15,556 nt of DNA, taken from contig JBKKBM010000201.1 in NCBI GenBank assembly GCA_046714215.1, positions 1 through 15,556 on the forward strand, written 5' to 3'. Numbering within the stretch: the first letter of the stretch is position 1; every line of letters starts with the position of its first letter. Source of the stretch: DATLCI01 sp046714215. GTDB lineage: Bacteria; Acidobacteriota; Terriglobia; Terriglobales; Acidobacteriaceae. The position numbers and the translations under genes were made by a program. This document shows positions 6,838-14,553 of the stretch, piece after piece. The notes below the pieces were generated by a model that was given only the letters and a program-made list of their open reading frames with translations, did no database searches and was not told the DNA's origin.

Positions 6838-8007
6838 CTAAGCGTCGAGGATGGCTTTCGCCTGTTTGACGCGCTGCACCGCTTCTTCGGAGGTGGCGCC
6901 GATGGCGGATAGATGGCCCATCTTGCGCCCAGCCTTGGGTACTTGCTTGTCGTAAATATGCAGGCGAACCCCGGCGACGGCCAGGGCGGCGTCGAAATGC
7001 GGGTGTGGGTGCTTTAGCCAGAGATTCCCCAGCAGGTTGACGATGGCGGCGGGCTTGGTGACCTCAGGTGAACCGAGCGGCAAGTTACAAACCGCGCGAA
7101 CAACCTGTTCGAACTGGCTGGTGGCGCAGGCGCGCTCGCTGGCGTGGTAGCTGTTATGGGGACGCGGCGCCAGTTCGTTGACGAGCAACTCGCCGGAGCG
7201 GAGGACGAACATCTCCACCGCAAGCAGGCCCACGACATCGAGATCTTTGGCGATCTGCAACGCGATCTGTTGCGCCTGCGCCGCTAACGTCGGAGGAATC
7301 GGCGCGGGGATCACCGACCAGTCGAGGATGCGCTGCTCGTGATGGTTGAGCGCAACAGGATACGCGACCGTCTCTCCTTGCGGACGCCGCGCGACCAGGA
7401 CCGAGATCTCGTACTCGACGTCGAGGGCTTTCTCTGCGACGCAGACCTCCGCGCCTAGGTAGAGCCACGCTTTGTGCGCGTCCGTGGGCGTTTGCAGGTG
7501 GACCTGACCGCGGCCGTCGTAACCGCCTTGTGCGGCTTTGACGAAGAGATCGGCAGGTACGAGCTCGGTTGCAGCACGCTGAAGTTCCGCGGCAGTATTG
7601 ACCGTGCGGTAAGGACCGACGGGGATGTTGTGTTTTGCCAGCCAGTCTTTTTGGCGGGCACGGTGCTGGATGATCTCCAGCACCTCCGGGCCGGGATGCA
7701 CGGGGGCGTGCTTCCCGGCCGCGCGGAGGGCGGCGATGCCAACTTTCTCGATTTCGATGGTGACCACATCACAGCCGCGGGCCAGATCTTCCGCAGCGTC
7801 CACGTCGTCGAGCGGGGCGGCGAAGCAACTGTCAACCACCCAGCGCGCGGGGCAGGAGGGGTCGGGGTCAAGCACCTGGATGCGGTAGCCCAGGGAACGA
7901 GCCGCCATGGCAGTCATTCGCCCCAGTTGTCCCCCGCCCATGATGCCAATGGTGGAGCCGGGAAGAATGACGCTAGAAACGACGGCGCCGGGAAGTATCG
8001 CCTTCAC
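6838..8007 (-). CDS. purK: N5-carboxyaminoimidazole ribonucleotide synthase (PurK)
   Basis: PurK is an ATP-grasp enzyme that makes N5-CAIR from AIR, bicarbonate and ATP in purine synthesis; PurE then rearranges it to CAIR. The product has 389 residues, the usual length. The N-terminal pre-ATP-grasp fold starts with IGIMGGGQLGRMTAMAA (about residues 20-36). The ATP-binding part has FVKAAQGGYDGRGQ, then CVAEKALDVEYEISVLVAR, and the metal-binding motif LLVNELAPRPHNSYHASE. The C-terminus holds HIYDKQVPKAGRKMGHLSA, the typical PurK closing domain. The start is GTG 8007, overlapping the purE stop as GTGA, so translation is coupled. No key residue appears missing. The gene ends 21 bases from the convergent protease-scaffold gene. 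The enzyme looks intact and of ordinary bacterial type; its location inside a phage head module is the odd part. Confidence 0.95.
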   Translation of the reverse strand: MKAILPGAVVSSVILPGSTIGIMGGGQLGRMTAMAARSLGYRIQVLDPDPSCPARWVVDSCFAAPLDDVDAAEDLARGCDVVTIEIEKVGIAALRAAGKHAPVHPGPEVLEIIQHRARQKDWLAKHNIPVGPYRTVNTAAELQRAATELVPADLFVKAAQGGYDGRGQVHLQTPTDAHKAWLYLGAEVCVAEKALDVEYEISVLVARRPQGETVAYPVALNHHEQRILDWSVIPAPIPPTLAAQAQQIALQIAKDLDVVGLLAVEMFVLRSGELLVNELAPRPHNSYHASERACATSQFEQVVRAVCNLPLGSPEVTKPAAIVNLLGNLWLKHPHPHFDAALAVAGVRLHIYDKQVPKAGRKMGHLSAIGATSEEAVQRVKQAKAILDA

Positions 8008-8531
8008 GGCAGCTCCTGTTGCAGGACTTCCTGGGTGCGCGCGGCACGCCAGGCTTTCAGGCGCTTGCGCAAGTCCGGGCGAGTGGCGGAGACGATCGAC
8101 ATGGCCAGCAACGCGGCATTAGCGGCACCGGGCTTGCCGATGGCCAGCGTGCCCACGGGAACACCCTTGGGCATTTGCACGATGGAGAGCAGGGAGTCCA
8201 CGCCCTTCAGGATGGTGGCGGGGATGGGAACGCCCAGCACCGGAAGAACGGTCTTGGCGGCGACCATGCCGGGCAGGTGCGCGGAGCCCCCCGCGGCAGC
8301 GATGATCACCTCAATGCCACGGGCTTCCGCGGCCTCGGCGAACTTGAACATCCAGTCCGGTGTTCGGTGGGCGGAGACCACGCGCGTCTCATGGGCCACG
8401 CCGAATTCGTTGAGCATCTCGACTGCGGGCTGCATGGTCTCGTAATCACTCTTGCTGCCCATGATGATGGCGATGCAGGGTCGGGGATTGCGCTTCGATG
8501 GAGTCTTCGTCTTCTTCGGGGATGCCGGCAT
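8004..8531 (-). CDS. purE: N5-carboxyaminoimidazole ribonucleotide mutase (PurE, class I)
   Basis: PurE converts N5-CAIR to CAIR in de novo IMP synthesis, acting just after PurK. The product has 175 residues. Class I signature motifs are present in order: IMGSKSDYETM (phosphate binding), VVSAHRTPDWM, IAAAGGSAHLPGMVAAKT with the active-site His, PVLGVPI, and IVQMPKGVPVGTLAIG. A basic tail of about 20 residues rich in Lys, Pro and Ser precedes the core (MPASPKKTKTPSKRNPRP); such extensions vary. The frame is open upstream to 8819, but that stretch is antisense to the capsid gene and has no homology, so ATG 8531 is chosen although no clear Shine-Dalgarno precedes it. It is first in a purE-purK operon and is transcribed divergently from the capsid gene across a 135-base gap that must hold both promoters. 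Confidence 0.95.
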   Translation of the reverse strand: MPASPKKTKTPSKRNPRPCIAIIMGSKSDYETMQPAVEMLNEFGVAHETRVVSAHRTPDWMFKFAEAAEARGIEVIIAAAGGSAHLPGMVAAKTVLPVLGVPIPATILKGVDSLLSIVQMPKGVPVGTLAIGKPGAANAALLAMSIVSATRPDLRKRLKAWRAARTQEVLQQELP

Positions 8532-8549
8532 AGGCGAGTTTTTACTGGA

Positions 8550-8597
8550 ACCAAGAATTCTACCAAGACACGGGGAATCGCTTCGGGAATCGACGGC
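8550..8597. repeat. Two back-to-back pairs of 12-base-period direct repeats between purE and the capsid gene
   Basis: Read as four 12-base blocks, 8550 and 8562 both start ACCAAGA, and 8574 and 8586 both start GGAATCG (8-base matches GGGAATCG at 8573 and 8585). AGAATTCT at 8554-8561 is also palindromic. The position, in the divergent gap between purE and the capsid gene, suits a regulator-binding site, but no clear -35/-10 pair was identified on either strand. Confidence 0.4.
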
Positions 8598-8666
8598 CCG
8601 GAGGGAGGCATCTGTCCGCGAGCACAGCCCGCGGCAGCTAATCACGTCGAAATCGAAAGGAAACAA

Positions 8667-9638
8667 ATGACAGCACAATTCATCGATCTCCACGCTGCCG
8701 CGGACTTCATTGGCCCCGGAGCAGTGGAGGTAAACCGTTATCAGACCGAGATCACTGACCTGGTACGCCGGCGCGGGGTCTTCGGCCAGCGCATCAAGCA
8801 GATGCCGGCCACCGGCCATCCGTCACGCTTCTTCGAGCAGACGGACATCGCCGCCCTGGTCGCCAGCAGCGCGTTCGTGGATCCGCGGGCCATCGCTCCG
8901 GTGGTGGCTTCACCCACGCGGATGGAACGCAGCGTCCCGCTGAAGGCGCTGGTCTCCCAGATCAACTACAACCTGTTCGACGTGGAAGTGGGCGCGCAGC
9001 AGAGCCAGTTCGCCTACCTTCAGGCTAAAGACCTGGCGGACGCGGTGGAAGGCATACTGCGCACGCACGACAAGGCCCTGTGGAACGGCACGGACACCTC
9101 GCTGAGCACGCCGACCACGACGCAGTATTTCGGCGCAGCCGGGCAGATTGCCGGCGGCGGCAACGTAGCCACCATCGCCACCACCGAGAGCATCGTCGAC
9201 GGTCTCAAGAGCACCATCGCCAATATGGTGGCCAACTCGTCCTACGAAGTGCGGCCCACCGCCATCTATGCGAATCCGGTGCTGCTTGACCTAATCGACC
9301 GGGAGATGAAAGCCGACTTCAACGTGGTGCTGGCGACCACCGAAGTCGTCGGCGGGCTGCGCGTGAAGGCGCTTTCCACCCAGGCGGGCGATCTGCCCTT
9401 GATCCCCGAATGGACGTTGGGCTACACCGGCACCCCGGGCAGCGGAACCGCGGTATTGCCGGCGTACATCGTGACCGAGGAGCTGATCGAGTATCACTGG
9501 CTCACGGACCCGAATCCGCGCGTTTTCCAACTCGGCATGACCGGCTCGCTCGCCCAGCAACATGTGGTGGTGAAGTTCGGAGGCGTGGTGGTGAAGGGCG
9601 CGAACTACGCTCACTACAAGGTCAACGTAAACCGGTAA
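8667..9638 (+). CDS. Major capsid protein (HK97-fold, inferred)
   Basis: The product has 323 residues and forms the icosahedral shell. N-terminal residues 1-100 are helical and carry motifs common to capsid proteins, for example FFEQTDIAALVASSAFVDP and a strand-rich segment ending INYNLFDVEVG. The middle, ESIVDGLKSTIANMVANSS followed by RPTAIYANPVLLDLIDREM, is the typical 'spine-helix then subunit-identification' region seen when capsid proteins bind or list residues by position. The C-terminus, HVVVKFGGVVVKGANYAHY, is a beta-strand closing the A-domain. Fold assignment is inference from size, position and pattern. ATG 8667 has AAAGGAA (8656-8662) at good spacing; the frame is open far upstream but only as antisense of purE. 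Normally this gene would follow the scaffold gene directly; here purE-purK lies between them. A strong terminator follows the stop. Confidence 0.82.
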   Translation: MTAQFIDLHAAADFIGPGAVEVNRYQTEITDLVRRRGVFGQRIKQMPATGHPSRFFEQTDIAALVASSAFVDPRAIAPVVASPTRMERSVPLKALVSQINYNLFDVEVGAQQSQFAYLQAKDLADAVEGILRTHDKALWNGTDTSLSTPTTTQYFGAAGQIAGGGNVATIATTESIVDGLKSTIANMVANSSYEVRPTAIYANPVLLDLIDREMKADFNVVLATTEVVGGLRVKALSTQAGDLPLIPEWTLGYTGTPGSGTAVLPAYIVTEELIEYHWLTDPNPRVFQLGMTGSLAQQHVVVKFGGVVVKGANYAHYKVNVNR

Positions 9639-9656
9639 ACACCGGCTACTCAACCA

Positions 9657-9690
9657 GGGCCAGTCCTCTCCGGGGCTGGCCCTCTTTTTT
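9657..9690 (+). terminator. Rho-independent terminator after the capsid gene
   Basis: GGGCCAG (9657-9663) pairs with CTGGCCC (9676-9682), extendable by T-G, C-G and C-G pairs to about ten pairs, followed by TCTTTTTT (9683-9690). It starts 19 bases after the capsid stop. Partial read-through would keep capsid expression above that of the downstream connector and tail genes. Confidence 0.88.
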
Positions 9691-9704
9691 ATCAGGACTC
9701 CTAC

Positions 9705-10334
9705 ATGAAATATTTGCTTCCCGAAGAGTTTGAATCGTACGGTCTGGATGCCGCTACGCCCGAAGCCTGGGTAGCGGCGGCGTCCGCGATGATCGATGCC
9801 CACTGCCGCCGTGCGACCCTCGGCGTCGCACAGTATATGGAGCGGCAGCGTCTGTCCTATGGGCGCAACAGCGTGCAACTCACTTACTTGCCGCTGGCTG
9901 CCGTGTCACCGGCGACCACGCCGATCGTGACCGCGCGGGCCCGTTACGCACCTACTACCTCGCGCTACGGAGAAGGCTTGAGTGATGTGGCTCTCGACGT
10001 GGCGCAGAGTTTCTCTCTCGCCGGGTCATGGACCACGCTGGATGTGACTGCCGTCGACTTCGAGAAAGAGAACGGATCGCTGCTGCTGCCTCCGAACACC
10101 CTCGGCTTTCAGTACAACGAGGTTGAGATCACTTATAACGCGGGCCTTGACCCCTTGCCTGACGAGGTGAAGTTCGCCTGCGCCCAGATCGTAAAGAATG
10201 CTCAGGCTACTCCCGCCTTCAATGTCCGCGCGGAACAACTGGACAGCATGCGCCTGGAGTATTTCGCGGACGGGCTGCTGGATGCCTCCGTCCGCTCGAT
10301 GCTCGGGCCCTATGTGGCGCAGAGGTTGGGATAG
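9705..10334 (+). CDS. Head-tail connector, gp6-like
   Basis: The product has 209 residues and sits directly after the capsid gene, the normal place for the HK97 gp6-type adaptor that rings the portal. The N-terminus, MKYLLPEEFESYGLDAATPE with AASAMIDAHCRRATLG, is the opening helix pair typical of such adaptors. The C-terminal helices (PDEVKFACAQIVKNAQATP) and the tail LDASVRSMLGPYVAQRLG match the pattern of these proteins. A beta-rich insertion lies between residues 45 and 150. AGGA at 9694-9697 sits seven bases before ATG 9705. Because a terminator lies immediately upstream and no promoter fits in the 14 bases between, expression must depend on read-through or a promoter inside the capsid gene. 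The call rests on synteny and pattern, not a search. Confidence 0.68.
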   Translation: MKYLLPEEFESYGLDAATPEAWVAAASAMIDAHCRRATLGVAQYMERQRLSYGRNSVQLTYLPLAAVSPATTPIVTARARYAPTTSRYGEGLSDVALDVAQSFSLAGSWTTLDVTAVDFEKENGSLLLPPNTLGFQYNEVEITYNAGLDPLPDEVKFACAQIVKNAQATPAFNVRAEQLDSMRLEYFADGLLDASVRSMLGPYVAQRLG

Positions 10335-10757
10335 ATGGCGCCCGCTCCGAACAACACGGAACCGCTGAATCGCGGACTGGCGGCGCAACGTGCCGCGGAG
10401 ACCCTGCTGCAAACGCTCGGGGGAACTGAGATCTACGTCCGGCTGGCGCTCGATTCCACCTTGAGCGAAGGCGTGCAGCTTGGTCTGGAATCGCCGGCGA
10501 CCGAAGAGGTGCTGCTCTCGCCCGTAGTCGTCCGCAACCTGACTACCGACAAGTCCGTGCGGGTGCGCCTGGAGATCCTGGTGGCCGCGCGGTCGTTGGC
10601 GCGCGCTCGTGAGATCTATACGGTCTCCGATGCACTTGATTTCTTCAATGGGGCGCTGGGCGTGATCCAACGCGGCAAATTGTTCCGCGTGGACTCCGTG
10701 GATGCCGATGAGTTTGGTGGCTTCCCCTATCTCTATCGGCTGAGGGTGAGCGAATGA
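10335..10757 (+). CDS. Small head-tail joining or structural protein (tentative)
   Basis: The product has 140 residues; I do not recognise a named family with certainty. The N-terminal 35 residues are helical (LAAQRAAETLLQTLGG), then a beta-rich body carries IYVRLALD, EEVLLSPVVVRNL and VRVRLEILVAARSLA, followed by a C-terminal FRVDSVDADEFGGFPYLYRLRVSE. No signal peptide or membrane segment is present. The ATG follows the connector stop with no gap, with AGAGG nine bases upstream, and the stop overlaps the next start as ATGA, so it is co-translated with connector genes. By position it matches the head-closure or neck slot of tailed phages. Minor capsid accessory protein is an alternative. Confidence 0.55.
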   Translation: MAPAPNNTEPLNRGLAAQRAAETLLQTLGGTEIYVRLALDSTLSEGVQLGLESPATEEVLLSPVVVRNLTTDKSVRVRLEILVAARSLARAREIYTVSDALDFFNGALGVIQRGKLFRVDSVDADEFGGFPYLYRLRVSE

Positions 10758-11248
10758 TGCAGAACCTGAAAGATTCCTTTTACTTGGCGCTGCGTGACCG
10801 GCTGGCGGTGCTCAATCCGGAGCGCAAGATCGTGGTCGGTGGCCAGGAACGGCCCGCCATCGTGGTCGCGGAGAACGAACTCGTGGCCGCGGCTAGTCCG
10901 CTGCTGGAGGTCTTTCACCTTAACTGGTCGAAGACCAAGGCGGTCACCGCCGACGAGCCCGCGCTCCTGCTGAAGATCCAATGCGACATCAGCTACTGCA
11001 CCGAGGGCACGGACGATAGGAACTCGCAAGACCGCGGTCGCATTCTCGCTGCAATGGATAGAGAGCTGTTGGGCATCTGCCGTCCGGGAAGGACGGAGAT
11101 TGAAGATCCCGCGCAGGATCCTCCATTCCGACCAGGCAACACGCTGTTCTGGTCACTGCCGGAATTGGGTGAGACCAAAGCGGAGGGCCGCCGGCTCAGC
11201 CGCAGCGCCACTGTAGAACTGTTCGCTTTGACGGAAAGGGGGGCGTGA
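10754..11248 (+). CDS. Tail-completion/terminator-like protein (tentative)
   Basis: The product has 164 residues, with N-terminal helices (LKDSFYLALRDRLAVLNPE) and then alternating strands: KIVVGGQERPAIVVAENE, LLEVFHLNW and LLLKIQCDISYCTEG. A helix DRGRILAAMDRELLGICRP and a final strand ATVELFALTERG follow. An alpha/beta fold of this length in the fourth slot after the capsid gene fits tail-terminator or tail-completion proteins, which cap the tail tube; this is inference from order and secondary structure only. Start ATG 10754 overlaps the upstream stop; a second ATG follows directly. It ends overlapping the next gene. No catalytic motif is seen. Confidence 0.52.
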   Translation: MMQNLKDSFYLALRDRLAVLNPERKIVVGGQERPAIVVAENELVAAASPLLEVFHLNWSKTKAVTADEPALLLKIQCDISYCTEGTDDRNSQDRGRILAAMDRELLGICRPGRTEIEDPAQDPPFRPGNTLFWSLPELGETKAEGRRLSRSATVELFALTERGA

Positions 11249-12225
11249 TGCCGGTTGAGAATTTTTCGCAGCGGGGCAGCATGCGTCCCCTGAGCAAGCG
11301 GGTGCGCGCCTATTTCGCACCCGTGGACCGGCTCACGTCAGCGCCCAGCATCTTCGATCCCGCAGTGGCGGCAGCATTCGAGCTGGATGTGCCGCCGGCG
11401 CCGTGGATCGACGCCGGATGGGTGCTCAATTTTCAGCGCCGGTCAGTCACCGCGATCGACACGCTCACCGGCGGGCCGCAGGACTTCGCCCAAAAACAAT
11501 TCCGCCGGAGCGCGAGCGCGGCATTGGAATTCGACTTCCTCGATTGGGGAAAGTTACAGATGACGATCTCTGCCGGCTGCCAGCACATGAATCTGCTCCA
11601 AGAGGAGCCCAGTGCCACGCCAGTCGCCTCCGGCGGCACCCCTCGACTGGCAACCGCAACTCTGCCCGGCTGCACCGCCAGTGAGATCGTCCTGGGCGTG
11701 GGAGCGGTCAACAACTTTGCCGCGGGCGACATGGTGGTGGTGGATGTGGACTATCAGCAGCAGACGGGATACGTCGGCGGGATCGCGGGCGCTTACATCA
11801 CCAATCCCGCGGAGGTGCAGTTTGACGCGAACTATCTACGTCGCGTGAGCTTTCGCGTTGGCCGGGTCGCCGGTAAGACGGTCACCGCTTTGCTGCTGGC
11901 CCAGCCCTTGATCGGCGGAGCCCCGCCCGCAGGCGCCGCGGTGCAAAAGGTCATGGGATTCGTCGACCGCGAAGGAGGACGCTTCTTCCAGGAGTGGTCA
12001 GCGCTGTTCGTGGTGGAATCTGAGACGGGTGCGCGCATCTACTATCACTATCCGCGTTTGCAGCCGGCTGCGCCCGCCAGTGAGAGCAGTCGCGAGGTTG
12101 CGAGCTTTGACGCGTGGTCGCTGCACGCGAACCTCCTAGCCTTGCCCGTCACCGATCCTAATGATGCGCAGCTAGTGCTGTGTTATCGCAGTTTCATTCC
12201 CGCCTCCCACGCGGCGGTGTACTGA
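11248..12225 (+). CDS. Phage tail structural protein, possible tail tube
   Basis: The product has 325 residues. The N-terminal segment after residue 50 reads WIDAGWVLNFQRRSVTAID, with later FDFLDWGKLQMTISAG, a pattern I associate with a conserved tail protein of acidobacterial prophages. A beta-rich middle follows (EIVLGVGAVNNFAAGDMVVV), then FVDREGGRFFQEWSALFVV and a C-terminal HANLLALPVTDPNDAQLVLC block. The position, just before the baseplate-type gene, suits a tail tube or major tail protein, but no search was done. ATG 11248 sits four bases after a GGGGGG run and shares a base with the upstream stop; GTG 11245 is a one-codon longer alternative. Notably no tape-measure gene follows. Confidence 0.58.
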   Translation: MPVENFSQRGSMRPLSKRVRAYFAPVDRLTSAPSIFDPAVAAAFELDVPPAPWIDAGWVLNFQRRSVTAIDTLTGGPQDFAQKQFRRSASAALEFDFLDWGKLQMTISAGCQHMNLLQEEPSATPVASGGTPRLATATLPGCTASEIVLGVGAVNNFAAGDMVVVDVDYQQQTGYVGGIAGAYITNPAEVQFDANYLRRVSFRVGRVAGKTVTALLLAQPLIGGAPPAGAAVQKVMGFVDREGGRFFQEWSALFVVESETGARIYYHYPRLQPAAPASESSREVASFDAWSLHANLLALPVTDPNDAQLVLCYRSFIPASHAAVY

Positions 12226-12226
12226 T

Positions 12227-14545
12227 ATGAGACTGACGATCGATAACTTTGACGGACAGGGTGCACGCAACTACACCCCTTGGCTTGAAGGTAATAGCCT
12301 CAAGATCACGCGCGCCCTGAATGCGGACGAGCGCCTGGAGTTCACGCTGGCCTGGGAGCCCGGCGCTATCACGGCACCCAGCGCTGGCGGCCGTGTGATC
12401 GTCGTCCGGGAAGACGACCACAAACTCTTCACCGGCTATGTCACGGCAGAGCCTCGCATTGAGCATCTTGGATGGCAGCAGAGCGCGGCCGTCCACCGGT
12501 ACCGGCTCACCGCCGAGGGTGATGACGCACTGCTCGAGCGCAAACGCTTGCCGCAGCGTCCGCCCTTCTTGCAGCGGACCGCCGGCGGCATCCTCCGCCA
12601 GTTGACCACCGACTGCGGCGGAGGATTTAGCACCGCCGGCGTCCAGGACGTCGAAGTCCTGCCGCAGTTTGCCACCACCTCGCAGTTGACCTGGCGTGAG
12701 CACGTGCGACGATTGGCCCAACGTACCCGCTGCGCCTTCCGCGTATTCGACGGTGGCATCAGCTTTGGTCTGTTGAACGTTGGGCCGCATCAGATCGACG
12801 AAAATGCCGCTGATCATTCCGCCCAGAAATTGGCAGTTTCGCAGCTCGAACGTCTGCGGAATGACCTTATTGTGCTGGGTCGCTTCGAGCCGCGCGCGTA
12901 TGTGAAGGATTATTTCATCGGGGATGGGCTCAGTCTGGCCTACCACCTGTCGCAGACTCCGTTCTCCCGTCGTACCAGCACCCTACTGGAAGAGGAATTT
13001 CGCGGCAGCACCTTCGACGCCAAGAGCTGGATCGCGCAGGACACGGTTGCCGCATTCACCGTCAGCAGTGGGCGACTTAACCTCAACGGGGGTCCCGGGA
13101 GCGATGGCGGAGCCTACGTTAAGGCCGCCGAAGTGCTGGAGTTGGGTGGTGCGTTGAATCTGCAGCATGGAGAAGTTGAGTTCACGGGTGCGTCAGACGG
13201 CGTGATCGGCGGACTCTACAATGGTGCCATCCTGCGTGCGAATTGTGTCGCGGGGTTCCGCATCGCGGTCAGTGGCAGCACTTCGACCATTCGCGCGCTG
13301 ATTAATGGCAGTGAGACCGGCGCGACCATCACTACGGTCAGTGGCCGCCGCTACGCGCTGAGCACACGGATTTATGCGACGGAACCGTATCGGAGACAGC
13401 AGATCTTCCACTCCTTCGCGTCGCCGGCGGGCGCAGCACTGGGCGGAGAGCTGGTGCCGACCAATGCTCGCTTTGTCCTCGAAGTGCATGAGATCGATCC
13501 CGCCAATCCCGGCAGTCTGGGAGCGGCGTCAGTCGTGCTCTATGACGGCGCTCTCACGAATATCCCGTCCCACTGTGCGTACGCTATTGCCAACGCTGGC
13601 AGCCTGCACGGGGACATACGGTTTGTACGCCTGCTGCGCCTGACGGGCGTGGAGGTCCGCAGCACTATCCCCGCGCAATCGCCCAGAACGCGACTGGTCG
13701 GCTCCCTCGCTGAGGGTGCCGAGTGCGTTGTAACGCAAGCGGCTGATCTCATCTTCTTTTCTCCCTTCGTGCCGGTGCCGAATGAGACGATCGTGGCGCG
13801 ATACCGTGCGACGGGCAGGGCCATGGCGCGCACCATCGACACTGCCAGTGTTGCCGCGCACGCTGGGCTTAACGACGATGGCGTGCGCATGGCCATCGTT
13901 CGCATCGTGGAACCTGCGGCGCGCAACTCCTTGGATTGCGAAGTTGCGGCGGGGGCGCTCCTGGAAGACACCACCCAGCCTGCTTGGCAGGGAAGCTATG
14001 AGTGCTGGAGCGACTTTCTACCCTCTGGTCCGGCCAGCGATCCGCTGCCGGGCGAGGGGGTCGCCGTCGTGGCCCCTTCCCGAGGCGCGAATTTCACGGC
14101 GACCATCCACAACGTAGAGATCGACGTCCACGACCTGCGCGAAGACCGCAGTGTCTATCGCCTCAAGTTTGCCAACGATCCGGCGGAGTCGCTGTCCTTT
14201 GAATTTGAAAAAGGGATCGTGCGGGAGCCGCTCGAAAATATTGTGCCGGGAGCGGTGTACCTCGCGGACATGCCGGATGCGGAGATCACCGCTATCACCT
14301 CCACCACCATCTCGGTGGACTGCGGATCAGCTCCACCCGCCGGTGGAGGCGTCGAAGTACGGCGCACCGATTTCGCCTGGGGCGCGGAGAATGATCGCAA
14401 CCTTATCGGACGCTTCAGCACCCAGACTTTTACCTTGCCCCGGCTCGCCCGGATCCAGACCTATTGTCTGCGACCGTTCGATGGCTCTTTCGATCGCAAG
14501 TATTCGCGCAATTCCACTGCGCTACATGTGGATTACCCCTTTTGA
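12227..14545 (+). CDS. Large tail/baseplate-type protein with an inserted beta-sandwich domain
   Basis: The product has 772 residues. Residues 1-230 resemble phage tail-hub or baseplate proteins: MRLTIDNFDGQGARNYTPWL opening, RALNADERLEFTLAW, LFTGYVTAEPR, a RYRLTAEGDDALLERKRLP section and LTWREHVRRLAQRTRCAFRV. Such proteins form the ring that threads or punctures the host envelope. Residues about 255-480 are a separate jelly-roll-like block, beginning EEFRGSTFDAKSWIAQDTVA and including SSGRLNLNGGPG and YVKAAEVLELGGALNL, like LamG/concanavalin domains that bind sugars. The C-terminal 250 residues are beta-rich (YRLKFANDPAESLSFEF, IQTYCLRPFDG). It starts two bases after the previous stop (ATG 12227). 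The hub role is inferred; a tail-fibre anchor is possible. Confidence 0.65.
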   Translation: MRLTIDNFDGQGARNYTPWLEGNSLKITRALNADERLEFTLAWEPGAITAPSAGGRVIVVREDDHKLFTGYVTAEPRIEHLGWQQSAAVHRYRLTAEGDDALLERKRLPQRPPFLQRTAGGILRQLTTDCGGGFSTAGVQDVEVLPQFATTSQLTWREHVRRLAQRTRCAFRVFDGGISFGLLNVGPHQIDENAADHSAQKLAVSQLERLRNDLIVLGRFEPRAYVKDYFIGDGLSLAYHLSQTPFSRRTSTLLEEEFRGSTFDAKSWIAQDTVAAFTVSSGRLNLNGGPGSDGGAYVKAAEVLELGGALNLQHGEVEFTGASDGVIGGLYNGAILRANCVAGFRIAVSGSTSTIRALINGSETGATITTVSGRRYALSTRIYATEPYRRQQIFHSFASPAGAALGGELVPTNARFVLEVHEIDPANPGSLGAASVVLYDGALTNIPSHCAYAIANAGSLHGDIRFVRLLRLTGVEVRSTIPAQSPRTRLVGSLAEGAECVVTQAADLIFFSPFVPVPNETIVARYRATGRAMARTIDTASVAAHAGLNDDGVRMAIVRIVEPAARNSLDCEVAAGALLEDTTQPAWQGSYECWSDFLPSGPASDPLPGEGVAVVAPSRGANFTATIHNVEIDVHDLREDRSVYRLKFANDPAESLSFEFEKGIVREPLENIVPGAVYLADMPDAEITAITSTTISVDCGSAPPAGGGVEVRRTDFAWGAENDRNLIGRFSTQTFTLPRLARIQTYCLRPFDGSFDRKYSRNSTALHVDYPF

Positions 14546-14553
14546 AAGAAAAA

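Noticed and set aside
6835..6845. Palindrome ACGCT-A-AGCGT around the purK stop codon
   Set aside because: Five pairs with a one-base centre and no T-run on either strand; not a usable terminator hairpin.
7474..8445. 323-residue plus-strand frame opposite purK and purE
   Set aside because: Antisense shadow of two clearly identified genes.
8019..8666. Long upstream extension of the capsid reading frame
   Set aside because: The extension is antisense to purE, which is unmistakable; the capsid start at 8667 has a good ribosome site.
8532..8819. Upstream extension of the purE frame on the minus strand
   Set aside because: It overlaps the capsid start on the opposite strand and has no PurE-like content.
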